Positions 1 through 8,960 are shown, counted from the first letter of the stretch. The stretch is 20,404 nt of DNA from Fomitopsis serialis (GCF_022376445.1 NW_025955569.1:1-20404); one strand, 5' to 3'. Made by a program: numbers and translations. Notes: a model not told the origin generated them from the letters alone.

Positions 1-62
1 CGTGAAGCCAGTCTGAACATTAACACCCGCACTTCTTCCGCTGCACGACTTCGAACACGACA

Positions 63-393
63 ATGAACACGTCTCCGACGCAGCCGTCCGCGCACGGCTC
101 GCCGCAACCGCCGCAGGGCGGAATAACAACCCGCGCTGCTCGCCGGCATGAACCAGGGCCAGGGCGGGATGGGCGGCGGGATGACGCAGGCGCAGATGCA
201 GATGTATGCGCGCGGGATGACCCGCAGATGATGGCTGCCATGCAACAGCAGGCTATGGGCGGCGGCGGCGGAGAGGAGGAGGAGGAGGAGGAGTATGAAT
301 GCGATGAACATGGGGATGGGAGGAGGTGGTGGAGGAGGGATGGGGAACATGAACATGGGCGGGATGAACCCCGCGATGATGATGCGTCTGATG

Positions 394-434
<41 letters not shown>

Positions 435-1584
435 GCAACAACAGCAGCAGCACAGGAACCAGCAGCAGGGCATGGGCGGGCAGGGCGGCGTGAACCCGCA
501 GCAGCTGATGGGCGGTGGCGGAGGGATTAACCCTGCGGCGCTGATGGGCGGAGGAGGCGGGATGAACAACATGGGCGGCGGAGGTATGGCCGGGATGGGG
601 AGCATGGGGATGAACGGTACGTGGTACGTTGTGTGTCGGACGCGGGCGCTGACGGGACGCAGGGACGATGAACCCGGCGGCGATGATGATGAACGGCGGC
701 GGAGGGATGGGGAACATGGGGATGGGGAACATGGGCGGGATGAGCAACATGAAACATGGGGAACATGGGCGGGATGGGCGGCATCAACCCCGCCGCGCTC
801 ATGGGAGGTGAGTGCGCCAGTCTGTCGATCCGTGCACCACTGACGGCATACAGGCGCGTCCTCGCCATCCGCGCCGTCGCCGACGATGCCGAGCCCGCAG
901 CAGAGCTTCCACGGCGGCGGGTCGCAGCCGACGTCGCCCGCGCTCGACCTCTCGCCCGCGTCGCACTTCGGGATGGGCGGCGGGCACGGGATGAACGGGG
1001 GCCAGGGCATGGGCGGGATGGGGGGCATGAACGCGGGGATGGGGATGGCCGCGCCGTCGACGCCCGCGCAGGGGAACATGGGGTCGTTCCAGAACTTTGG
1101 GCTGCACCCGGCGCAGCTCGCGGCGCTCGCGCACCTGCCGCCCGCGGAGAGGGACAAGCAGCTGATGCAGATGAAGGCGATGCATATGCAGAGGGCGGCG
1201 GCGATGCGCGAGAGGCAGGCGCAGGTGCTCGGCGCGCTGCTGTACGTGTTCAGCATCTTCATGCTCAGCCTCGCGCGCCCGGGGGAGTACTATCAGGTGA
1301 GTTGGTGTCTTCGCATCTGGTTCTCTCGGGGACGACCCCTCGGTACACTACACGTCCTGCAGCCATTCTCGTGTGTTGGTGGTACGAGCTGGGCACCCCG
1401 AGTCTCGTCTTCATCTGCGATGGGCGCGACACGTCGCGTGAGGCTCGCTGTATTGTGTACGTTTGCCGCGGTCGTGTGCTTCTCACGATATGCTCGTACT
1501 GGCACCGTCGCAGTCGGCTGCAACTGTCCCCGACCGCCTGCGCACCGGGCTGTGCGATCGTCGAGGCGAAGAGAGAGGGCCTAA
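63..1584 (+). CDS. Met/Gly/Gln-rich low-complexity protein, first copy (frame broken)
   Basis: Proposed exons are 63-616, 663-807, 854-1296 and possibly 1363-1584. Introns of 46, 46 and 66 bp start GTACGT or GTGAGT and end CAG, and phases agree across the first three exons. The product has MG, MGG and NMGG repeats, a run of 19 Gln at 394-450, a Ser/Pro-rich stretch, then a basic amphipathic segment (LPPAERDKQLMQMKAMHMQR). Such composition is typical of disordered regions in fungal transcription or chromatin cofactors; Q/G/M-rich SWI/SNF ARID subunits are one candidate, but I see no ARID domain. Extra or missing bases near 27, 127, 221, 277-292 and 752 break the frame relative to the second copy. 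The start at 63 is uncertain: its frame differs by one base from the downstream frame in both copies. The end after exon 3 is also uncertain. Confidence 0.6.
394..450 (+). repeat. CAG/CAA polyglutamine tract, 19 codons
   Basis: Nineteen consecutive CAG or CAA codons lie inside exon 1 of the Met/Gly/Gln-rich gene, followed by His-Arg-Asn and another Gln triplet. The matching tract at 13416-13471 is 56 bases long, one base short, which shifts the frame. The mix of CAA and CAG suggests a selected Gln run rather than a pure slippage product. Confidence 0.85.
617..662 (+). other. 46-bp intron in the Met/Gly/Gln-rich gene
   Basis: Donor GTACGT, acceptor GACGCAG, phase 1. The preceding codons read MNG and the following ones TMNP. 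The copy at 13637-13681 is 45 bp and differs by one substitution and one deletion. Confidence 0.6.
808..853 (+). other. 46-bp intron in the Met/Gly/Gln-rich gene
   Basis: Donor GTGAGT, a likely branch site ctgac, acceptor ATACAG, phase 1. It joins NPAALMG to ASSPSAPSPTMPSP. The copy at 13826-13871 is identical. Confidence 0.7.
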
Positions 1585-2511
1585 AGGCTCCCCAGGCTCC
1601 CAGCGACGCGCCGCCCTGCACGCCTCGCGCTTCCGGTTCTCCATTCTGTCACGCTTCCGACTGAATGAGCGCTCCTCACCCGCGATGCCCGCCGTTCTGT
1701 TTTTGACTCTGGGCTGCCGCGCGTTGGGAGATCCTCCCGACTTCTGGTCGTCCGCCTCGTTGTCCCCGTCTGGTCGTAGCGAACTGCCTCATGCGACGAC
1801 TGTGTGGGGGAAGGGTGGGTCGGAGCGCGCGGCGAGGACGTAGACGTGGCAGCCAGGTGTCTTCGGATATTGCAATAGACGCCCATGGGCGGCGCTGCTT
1901 TGCGGGGCAGAAACTGTCCGCTGAGAAGTGGAAAGATAGGTGCAGTTTACAGACAGAGAGGGAGACGCAGGACACGCCTCTACGGTGTGCGCCTCTGCGG
2001 CGAAAGTGGCCTCTGACCATGCCGCCCTCCAGGTGCGTCCGCTCGTCCGTAGAACTACAGAAGTGTACAATACATCGCATTCTGGACGACCCCTGCTCGC
2101 AGCGTGCTCTCCACGTCGGGACGATCTCGCGCCGATCCCGTCACCGCCTGCACTCGACGGTGTACGCGCATCGTCTCCTCCATCGAATCGGTGCGTGTCA
2201 AAGCGTCGGTCGGCGTCCGCACGTCCGAGTCGAGCCGACCACGCTCCGCCTCGGTGTCCCTGTTGTCCACGACGCACTCCGTGTTCGAGACGGTCGTCGG
2301 GCTTCTCCCGGTTTGTCGACATGGTGTGTTCATCTCCGGACACCACCTGATCAGCACCCAACCCCACACGCCGCGAGCAGTTAACCACCCCACATCGCAG
2401 ACCGGTGTGTGACACTTTGAGTCCGACTTGCAAGGGCTCCCCGGTCATTGATCGCCGGACAGGGCTGCCCGAGCGAATATCTGCGCCCCGACGTGCATCC
2501 GGACACACCTA
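1585..2511. other. Stretch with no convincing gene
   Basis: Open frames exist on both strands but none shows recognisable domains, low-complexity coding character or phase-matched introns. The stretch may contain the 3' UTR of the Met/Gly/Gln-rich gene and the tail of the minus-strand gene, since a minus acceptor lies at 2512-2513. The second copy at 14602-15528 looks identical. Confidence 0.4.
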
Positions 2512-2563
2512 CTGAATGTCAGTCCGGATCCGTACATGAGAACTAACCCCGTCTTTGACTCAC

Positions 2564-2969
2564 AGTGCATGCCCCTTCTCGGAATCGAGACACAGTACAA
2601 CACCTCCGTTTGATGCCCGCTCCGGATCCACACTGGACGCGGTCGTCCCGTCCGAGCGGGTCTAGTTACATAGCCACCGAGGTTCATGTCCGAGCTGGAA
2701 GGGCTGTCTGGGCGACATCGATGTGCCGATCTGATCCCTCAATGGTCACTGCACGGCAGTGCCAAGTTAGCTATCCGGTGTACAAGCACAAAGGTCAGTC
2801 GATTCTCACCTGGGATGGCCGCCGACGACTGCCCTTGTCCGACAGCCGACAACACCCCTTCGCAAACACTACCCGGGCGTCGCCACTCATCCTCGGAAGC
2901 TTCGGGCGCGTGACCGCTTTCCGTGCCCGAACGTTCCGCCAGACCGGAGGTACATGTTGTCGGTACACC
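2564..2969 (-). repeat. Diverged internal duplicate A (exon-intron-exon)
   Basis: Minus-strand exon 2810-2969, intron 2749-2809 and exon 2564-2748 resemble 3030-3424 in order and spacing. Both first exons end in (A/G)IP followed by GGTGAGAAT. Both second exons start with a match to DRH(I/V)(D/N)(V/I)A.(T/A)ALP. This copy has a small insertion near 2686 that shifts the frame and creates a stop, so it appears degenerate. It recurs at 15581-15986. Confidence 0.65.
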
Positions 2970-4280
2970 CTTACTCGACGCCAGTCAGTACGAATCCGGA
3001 TACACGCAGTAAGTCTACCTCGCACTCACCGCACTCGAGAAGAGGCTCAATGCCCGGGCCCGGGCATCCCCCTGCGAAATGCTTTGAATACAACTCGGGA
3101 CGGAGTTGTTCACGTCCGAGCAAGTCCCTATGCGCCTCGTTCGGTTCATACCCGGAAGGGCAGCTCGGGCGATGTTGACATGCCGATCCAATACCGGGAT
3201 GCTCGCTGCGTACGACTCGTCCATCAGCAATCGGACGTATGAGCACAGAGGTCAGTCATTCTCACCTGGGATGCCCGCTCTGGTCTGCCGTTGGGCACTC
3301 GTATCGCCCGTTGATGGCTCCGGGGACGACCCGGGCAGTGCCATTACATTCCCGGGCGCGCATTGCATGTCCGGGCTTGATCTCGCACCCCACGACTTTG
3401 GTGCGTCAGCAGCAACTCCAGACACTGAATCAACGCGAGTCCGTCAGCCTCGCGCCTCGCGCTCGTAAGTTCAATGAACATGCGACGCACTGCCTCATCC
3501 GGATGTATTCCCACGTGCGTGTCCATCCCTCGCTACCTCTGTCAATCGCCGGGGTCGCGTCTGGCTGACCGCTCGTTGCAGCTTGCTACAGCTTGTGTTG
3601 CACGATCCGGAAGCGGGTGGGACATTGGTGTTCGCAAATTGCGCGTCGGGTTCTTCGGCAAGGGCTTCCGATTGGCACACCGATTCGAGCTGTTCATGGG
3701 GTCAGTATAGCCCTGTCCATTACGAGATAGTAGACAAACCTTACGTGCAACGTCTGGATGCTGTATTCGTCCGGTGTGTTCGTCAAACCATCGAGTAGAT
3801 ATACGTTGCCCGCAATCAGACCAAGTCCCAAATATGGTAGTTGTGAGTGTACCGCAGATGCTCGCCACGACCATTACAGTGAAACCTGTTGGCCGGCGTA
3901 TCTTCGTCGTCGGTGGCTGAGGCGTCCAAGTCGAAGTCGGGTGCGTACCGCGTGGCTGAAATTCACACGCACCCCTTCGTCACTGCCGCTCTCGACGCTG
4001 TCCGCCGCCTCGCTCGTGTTCTGTCCAGAGTGGTAAGTCGAGCTTGACAGAGCCTGGAGATCAAGGTAGGTCAGTCAATAATGGTACAGGACAGTATGTA
4101 GATACTGTACATACCTTTCTGCTGCGATCTCAGAGGAGCAGGTTGGAGGTGAGTGTCGTTGTCAGAGAGAGGCTGCTGTCGATGCGAATTGAGATCAGTG
4201 AGCATTAGATACTCCGGTGTTCGGCCACATCCCCGAGCTCCATGATCACACATTTGCCTGGCCCAGAGAAGCTCTGATTT
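2684..4280 (-). CDS. Spliced hypothetical protein, first copy
   Basis: Supported minus-strand exons are 3745 and upward (encoding LGLIAGNVYLLDGLTNTPDE), 3537-3689, 3266-3424, 3030-3205, 2810-2969 and 2748-2684, ending at TGA. Introns are 55, 112, 60, 60 and 61 bp with GTAAGG, GTAGCG, GTGAGA or GTGAGT donors, and clear branch sites such as CTAAC and CTGAC. Reading phase agrees at four of the five junctions; the 3537/3424 join does not agree and may be misplaced. An exon-like stretch at about 4115-4280 sits behind a good acceptor (GATGTTTCAG). The product is mostly polar and Ser/Pro/Glu-rich, so probably disordered, with one hydrophobic patch. No family recognised. Exons at 2564-2969 and 3030-3424 are diverged duplicates. 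The TGA may reflect decay of the last duplicate. Confidence 0.42.
3030..3424 (-). repeat. Diverged internal duplicate B (exon-intron-exon)
   Basis: Partner of 2564-2969, displaced by about 457 bp on the evidence of the shared ggtcagtc-attctcacctgggatg element at about 2793 and 3250. This copy is open throughout: exon 3266-3424, intron 3206-3265, exon 3030-3205. The downstream intron 2970-3029 is also similar to intron 2512-2563 of the other copy. It recurs at 16047-16441. Confidence 0.65.
3050..3067. other. 18-bp perfect palindrome
   Basis: atgcccgggcccgggcat is identical to its reverse complement. It falls inside the minus-strand exon 3030-3205, where it encodes DARARAL, and recurs at 16067-16084. 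It may be chance in a GC-rich exon. Confidence 0.7.
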
Positions 4281-4289
4281 CTGAAACAT

Positions 4290-4814
4290 CAGCTACGATC
4301 ATTACATACTCAGTTCCGGTGTCACCGCAACTCATGGCTCCGTGTTCTCGACCTATTCTCCCTCTCAAGGTAAGCCATCCAAGCTTGTAGTGCCTCTTGT
4401 ACCGGAGGCACAGCCCATACAAGGCTGGCTATACTCTAGACAGCATCCAGTGTATGGCCTGTCTTGTATGGACTGTGTCTCCGGAACAGCACTTGCCAAG
4501 CATGGCTGGGCCCATTACATCACTCAATTTCTTACCGATCGGGAGAAGGCCCATCGTCGGCATTGCACTCAGGCTGTAAGAGTTCCGCGGCGAATTGCGA
4601 ACCTGGCGAGACCGTCTCAGAATTCCGAAGCTCAGGTAGCCCTGATTGGTCATTGATCTCTCAGTACCTCAGTCGTCATCTCACCACCACTCAGGTGCTG
4701 TATGAGCCTCAGTACTGTCTACGTGTATCCCGACTTAGTACTTACCATGTGTCAGTCGCAGTCATGGTTCGTAGTGTATGGTACAGAGGGGGAGGATGCC
4801 GAATCAGGACTGAC
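4290..4814. other. Unassigned stretch, weak splice-like signals on both strands
   Basis: On the minus strand this should hold exons upstream of 4280, and donors such as GTAAGAAATTG near 4538 are present, but I cannot build a phase-consistent chain. On the plus strand 4342-4656 is open but has no recognisable domain. Nothing further seen. Second copy 17307-17831. Confidence 0.3.
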
Positions 4815-5012
4815 CTGCCCGATTTGATAGCATAGCGCCCCGATCGTGTCAGCGAGATCCCAGATCCCAGAGTGTCCGCGACTTCGACTGTTTCCGCTCA
4901 GCGTGTCTGCGCACTCATTGTTCTGCTCATCAACCGCGTAGTGAACCATTTTGCCAAATCCAAAAACACCGATCTCGTCTAAACTACCAGGATTCAATCC
5001 GATCCTCCGCAA
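4815..5012 (-). CDS. Possible coding stretch downstream of the GWP-family exon
   Basis: The frame reads GLNPGSLDEIGVFGFGKMVH and continues to a donor GGGCAG|GTCAGT at 4814. Codon use and composition look coding. It overlaps the last codons of the GWP frame in another phase, so it could be a further exon reached through an unrecognised splice or frameshift, or a separate gene. I do not recognise the product. An identical stretch lies at 17832-18029. Confidence 0.3.
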
Positions 5013-5459
5013 TCTCGCCCTGCGCTAGTACATGCTGCTTGCCGTCCGTGCCTTCAACCATCGCGGCAACCTCCGCGTCCACGCGCGCATCGACATCCTC
5101 CGTAACCGTCAGCGGCGTGATAGCGCCCCGGTGATGGCAGCGCCGTGGTTTCCCGGATGCTGTCAGTTGGCTCCAGTGGGACTTGAGATCGCAGCGGCTT
5201 GCCCGTGTACGAACGGTCTGGGGCTTGAGTGCAGCAACCTCCGACTCTGATTCGACACGTACGAAAGCGAGTTTCCCCTTGTACCACAAGTGGAGCAACT
5301 CTGCGACGGGGCCCTGTCCGCCCTTGACCTCGCTAAGATCCTTGAACGGGATCGACACCGGCCAGCCGACGAGTTTGTAGCGGAAGCGCTTTATGACGTG
5401 CTTCCAGAAGTCGTGCTCGTTGTAGCGCATCCGTGCGTCCGGGCTCCCGGTAAGCCTTT
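4984..5459 (-). CDS. GWP-motif Agaricomycete hypothetical protein, main exon, first copy
   Basis: The exon follows a strong minus acceptor (CTTGTATTTTCAG) and runs 158 codons to TAG. It opens with RLTGSPDARMRYNEHDFW, then KHVIKRFRYKLVGWPVSIPF and a Leu-rich segment ending in LLHLWYKGKLAFVRV, then a basic SHWSQLTASGKPRRC segment and an acidic tail. From memory, this order (GPDARM-Y, W..V, LVGWP..IPF, L..LW..GKL.F, basic GKPR segment) marks an expanded family of polypore and other mushroom hypothetical proteins of unknown function. Members are usually longer with N-terminal exons; those should lie at 5460-7000 but I could not chain them. The entry phase needs one base from the previous exon. 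Chromatin or transposon association would be speculation. Confidence 0.62.
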
Positions 5460-6000
5460 CTGAAAATACAAGGTGAGTAAGCCTGAGCAATATACGAGAT
5501 CAGTCGAGACACAGACGGAGCTCGGCGGTGAGAAGGCGGCGGAACAGGCCTCTCCTCTCCGAATGTTTCGACGAGTACTGCGGCCGTCGGCTCGCCGAGT
5601 CGATTGGACAGACAAGTGTGAGATATTGAGCCATACCACGGAGATGACGACGTGAGGACGGTGCGTTGGACGGGTGCGACGGGCAAGTTACTGTCCACCA
5701 TGTCCTTATATTGCGGCGAGCATCGGGGCTTGGGACTGCGGCAGACCATTATTTCCCTTGGCTCAGGGTTGCACGACGTAGAATCCTACTTACGCATCCC
5801 TGAGCTGGATGATCCGGGGCCTGGCGAGACCAGCGAAGCCACGTCAGGATGGGTTGTTCCTGTAAAGTCGAAATCGACTTACAGTGGACGAGACTCGAGC
5901 TCCGCACGACGAGTCTCGGCAGGGAACCACTCTGCCCGTAGGCTCTTCGCGCTAGTCCCACTCTCATTCACTGTTTCGTCGAGATGCAAAGGAGTTGGTC

Positions 6001-6019
6001 TCGCAGCCGCAGGCTGCGA
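6001..6019. other. Small hairpin, 8-bp stem
   Basis: Stem tcgcagcc/ggctgcga with a 3-base loop gca, a perfect 8-bp pairing. It recurs unchanged at 19016-19034. No functional context is visible. Confidence 0.5.
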
Positions 6020-6485
6020 TAGCTTCGCGCGTAGATTGAAAAGTGTACAAGATGGGATTTAAGGCTGTGTGATCACCATCCACGGCGAGCTCCCTTCAGG
6101 CTGTCGACGACCAGACAGTACAGGCTCATTTGGATATTCAGAGATGACTTTCGGTCGCGGACTCACATTCAACTTGAACCCGACACCGTGACGAATCTGC
6201 AACCCCGTCCGCGCCGGAGCCAAGAACGATGGACCGGCGGACGATCGCCTCGCAATACCGTTCAGCCATTGCGAGTCGTCTCATCTGGTTGGCTGGCTTT
6301 CTGCCACGGTTTGTCCGAAGATTCTTCCCGAGCTGACCCTGGCCCGTCGTTCCGCTTTCTCCTGATCCGCAGAGAACGCACAGAGCGCATGGCGGCGGTG
6401 TCCTGCGTCCGCAGAGAGCTCTCCGTGACGGGCTCCTCGCTGCGCAGTCCTCCGCAAACGCAGACAAACAGAGCGCGAGCGAGAG

Positions 6486-6524
6486 GAGCAGAGACGGTAG
6501 GGTTTCATTCTACCCTCTCTGCTC
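6486..6524. other. Strong hairpin, 15-bp arms
   Basis: Arms gagcagagacggtag and ctaccctctctgctc pair at 14 of 15 positions around a 9-base loop. The second copy at 19498-19535 has an 8-base loop and intact arms. No gene or T-run is attached, so a terminator is not implied. It may be a chance hairpin or a remnant of an inverted-repeat element. Confidence 0.6.
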
Positions 6525-6874
6525 GCCTTGCTTCTCCACTGCTGCCTTCACTGACCAGCTACGGCAACATCACGGACCGCAACACTGCACGTTGATCTCG
6601 GAGACAGCGAGTCTGCAATTCGTTATACAGCAGCTGTTCCGTTTGCGCTGGTTGGCTGGTCGCCCGGTAGCACCCAACTTCACCGTCTTCTAAAGCATTG
6701 TATACCGTTCCTGCACCGGGGTCAGCTTACTCGTTGGGTTGTATTGATCGAGTGCTGACCGTCGACTTACATTATGTGATTACCGACGTAGCTCATTCCG
6801 GACGACTGGCCATTCGCAACCCTGGATTAGCGCATCACGGGCCGCGGAATACACTGATCGACCTGTTCACGTAC

Positions 6875-7002
6875 GTTCATCAGACGCACGCCACGGCGAC
6901 CGATCATACGAAACTGGGGGCATAACAAACGCCGCCGCTATTAGCCCGGCCTTGGTACGAACGGCAGACGTTCCATGACGCCACACCCGCAGGACCCTGC
7001 TT
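6875..7002 (-). CDS. Isolated exon of an unrecognised minus-strand gene
   Basis: A textbook intron precedes it: donor CCG|GTAAGCG at 7048, branch ACTAACC at 7008-7014, acceptor GGCAG at 7003. The exon then reads SRVLRVWRHGTSAVRTKAGL and on to SYDRSPWRASDE before a donor GTACGTGAAC at 6874. Hydrophobic and basic residues mix as in a folded protein. I do not recognise it. It could be an early exon of the GWP gene, which lies downstream on the same strand. A copy lies at 19883-20010. Confidence 0.38.
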
Positions 7003-7048
7003 CTGCCGGTTAGTATCGTACCCTCCTCCGTCATCAAACATCGCTTAC
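7003..7048 (-). other. 46-bp minus-strand intron with canonical CTAAC branch
   Basis: GTAAGCG donor, CTAAC branch 9 bases before the CAG acceptor, length 46 bp. It matches the size of the introns in the Met/Gly/Gln-rich gene. The second copy at 20011-20056 carries one A/C substitution at 20048. Confidence 0.6.
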
Positions 7049-7074
7049 CGGATGACACGGCACCTCAGGGTCCG

Positions 7075-7120
7075 TGCGCGCGCGCGCAGCTCCGATCCGA
7101 CCGACCGAGCCACTATATTA
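7075..7120 (-). promoter_or_regulatory. Possible core promoter: TATA-like box beside an alternating GC tract
   Basis: On the minus strand taatatagtg at 7111-7120 is TATA-like and lies about 60 bp upstream of the donor at 7048. A 14-bp alternating purine-pyrimidine palindrome (7075-7088) sits between them. This could be the promoter of the minus-strand gene starting near 7060, but no ATG is evident in the short first exon. Repeated at 20083-20128. Confidence 0.25.
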
Positions 7121-7258
7121 GAGCGCAGAGTGACCTTACCCGCGCTGGTAGGCGTCCCGACCTCAATTCTCCGGTGCACTGTTTGCCACGTCGATACTGG
7201 TGAGTCGACCTAGCCATTACATCTTCGTATGCGTGGCTTACTGCTTCATTCGGTGTGA

Positions 7259-7499
7259 TCTCCCGTGCGACACGTCAACACATCGGACGTCGGCCAAGAT
7301 GCCCTGTGGATCGTACTGGTGAGTACAACACGTTACCGAGACATACTGCTGACGTGCATACCCTCGGTCTCAGGCCGTCCGGCATTCGACGCGTCCCGAA
7401 AATCAAGCAGACATTACACGGCTCGACGACGAGCCGGAAATCGAGACAGTGGTGACGGCCCAGCCAGCACACAACGCCTGTGGTATGTCGTCCACGTAG
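7259..7499 (+). CDS. Short spliced hypothetical protein
   Basis: A 55-bp intron (7319-7373: donor GTGAGT, branch CTGAC, acceptor TCTCAG, phase 0) joins HVNTSDVGQDALWIVL to AVRHSTRPENQADITRLDDE, and the frame continues to TAG at 7497-7499. The splice joins two frames that read well and differ without it. An ATG start is not found in exon 1, so an upstream exon is expected; a second GTGAGT at 7199 may be its donor. No family is recognised. In the second copy the gene is cut by the window end inside exon 2, and its intron lacks one C. Confidence 0.38.
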
Positions 7500-8344
7500 T
7501 CAGCATCCACCCGACTAACGAGCTCGCTGCACACTTACTGTCGTCGCACATCCATTATTCCACGCGGTGTTCTCGAATGCGATCGTTCGGGTTGCGGCCA
7601 CTCAGGTGAGTTGTTTCCAGCCGCAGAGACGCAGCCGCTGACGACCCTGTCCCCCCGTTCGTTCCCTGCTGCCCGAATCGTCGCTCTGTTGATGCTCCGG
7701 ACAAGCGTTGGCTTGACAACGTATCTCCCCACATGGCTACACGGTGAGTGCTTTCGTGACCGTCTCGCAGTGACTAAAAGTCCTGTTCCTGTGGTGATGA
7801 CACCACGCGCACGACTGCCACCGTACACTCGTATGGCACCTGTGTGTAGTCTTCCACGAACCATCGGCTCTGCGAGCCGCATGTGGCTCGCACCCGATGG
7901 AATGGACGGCCCGCGCTGGCCACTGCAGCCCTCCCGTCCGCTGATTACCAGCCTAACTGGCTGCTTAGTGTGGCGCGTATACGCTGTGCCCTCTTGACTG
8001 CACGCGTCGGTGCTGACTGTACGTCGAGCGGACAGTCGCGCGCGCTGTGAGGGCTTTGGCCCCGGAACGACGGACGAGCTACCAGCCGGACCCGCAGACC
8101 GCCAGAAAGGTGCTAGGGAACAACGGGTACGATCGGTAGCGCGGACGCACACGGGTCCGCCCCGCATACGCGCAGAGTGGGCGTAGTGGTAGCGTAATAG
8201 CGGGTGTAGCACGTTCTGTACAAGGGCGTATCTAACGGGTGCGACGGACGACTCGCGTGGCGGGGTGGCCGACGACGGAGACGCGTGGGTAAATGGAGAA
8301 GCGAGACGGTCGGAGAGTGTCAAGGGGGCAGGGACTTACCTATA
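7500..8344. other. Unassigned single-copy stretch
   Basis: Plus-strand donors GTGAGTTG near 7607 and GTGAGTGC near 7743 suggest splicing of a plus transcript, while a long open minus frame spans 7535-8323. I could not choose between them, and no product is recognised. Within the window this part occurs once because the second copy ends before it. Confidence 0.3.
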
Positions 8345-8960
8345 GAACAGGGGCAGAGCCCAGCGTTGTCCGTAGCAGACAAGGTCACGCCCAGGTCGCT
8401 GGGAACGTGACCGAGGGCGTGTCGGAGTCGGGGGTGCACGCGACGGTGCGGGCGAGACGCGAGACGCGAGACGTCCGTGGGCTTGTCGGGGAAGCGTGGG
8501 ATGCGCTGAGGGATGGATGACCGAGCCTGGACGTGGAAGAAGTCGACTCGAGGACGAAACCGGCGGCGCTGACTGAGGCAGCGGTGGCGACCGGCGAATG
8601 ACGAGGGACGCGGCGGCGGTGCTGAGCAGTCCAGAGGGCGTTGTGCGTCGCTGAGGGGCAGACGACGTGCAGAGGTTGCCGGTTGTGTGTGAGGCAAGCG
8701 GGTCGGCGAGAGCGGACAGGCGCGAGAGGCGGGCCGGAGGCTCGCAGACAGAGAGCGGGGCGTCGACGTCGTCGTAGTCAGGGCGCAGACGCGTCGTGGA
8801 GGACGCGGAGGACGTTGAGCAGCTGCGTCCACGGCGCGCGTCTCGAAGCGCCGAACCAGACGCGCTCACGTGCCGTTCCCTGCAAGGGCTGCACCGACGT
8901 GATCGAGACGTCCAGCTGTCCGACGGCGTGCCTCTGCCCGCTGCTGCCCCTTGGCGACGC
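8345..8960 (-). promoter_or_regulatory. Pyrimidine-rich leader on the minus strand ending in a GTAAGT donor
   Basis: Read on the minus strand the segment is rich in C and T, with a strong donor CTATAG|GTAAGTCC near 8340. An open frame runs through it but its Ser/Pro/Arg composition follows simply from the base skew. A fungal promoter plus 5' UTR with a leader intron fits as well as a disordered protein. Confidence 0.3.

Larger units (their letters stand above)
5460..6874. other. Region expected to hold upstream exons of the GWP gene
   Basis: Minus-strand donors of good quality occur at 5793 (GTAAGT), 5882 (GTAAGTC) and 6166 (GTGAGTCC). Exon-like frames precede some of them, for example one reading TGLQIRHGVGFKLN just before the 6166 donor. 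I could not find a phase-consistent path into the acceptor at 5460-5461. Eight of the one-base differences between the copies fall here, so the frames are not trustworthy. Second copy 18476-19882. Confidence 0.35.
1..7397 (+). repeat. First copy of the ~13 kb direct repeat (right part of unit)
   Basis: This segment matches 13041-20404 base for base apart from small differences. The offset is 13040 at the left edge, 13017 from about 1030 to 5270, and 13007 at the right edge. I count 19 indels and 7 substitutions, giving well over 99% identity. The left edge is the window edge, so the true start of the repeat is not seen. Confidence 0.97.

Noticed and set aside
394..450. CRISPR-like or microsatellite array
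   Set aside because: It is an in-frame Gln codon run inside an exon, with no spacers, in a eukaryote-type gene.
253..750. Long minus-strand frame with Leu and His runs opposite the Met/Gly/Gln gene
   Set aside because: The poly-Leu is the antisense reading of the CAG/CAA tract and the rest mirrors the Gly/Met repeats; splice sites support the plus strand.
1789..2508. 239-codon minus frame between the Met/Gly/Gln gene and the minus-strand hypothetical gene
   Set aside because: Overlapped by equally long plus frames, no domain, no phase-matched intron; open frames this long occur by chance in GC-rich DNA. It could still be coding.
6486..6524. Intrinsic terminator
   Set aside because: The hairpin is strong but has no T-run, and the sequence appears to be from a eukaryote.
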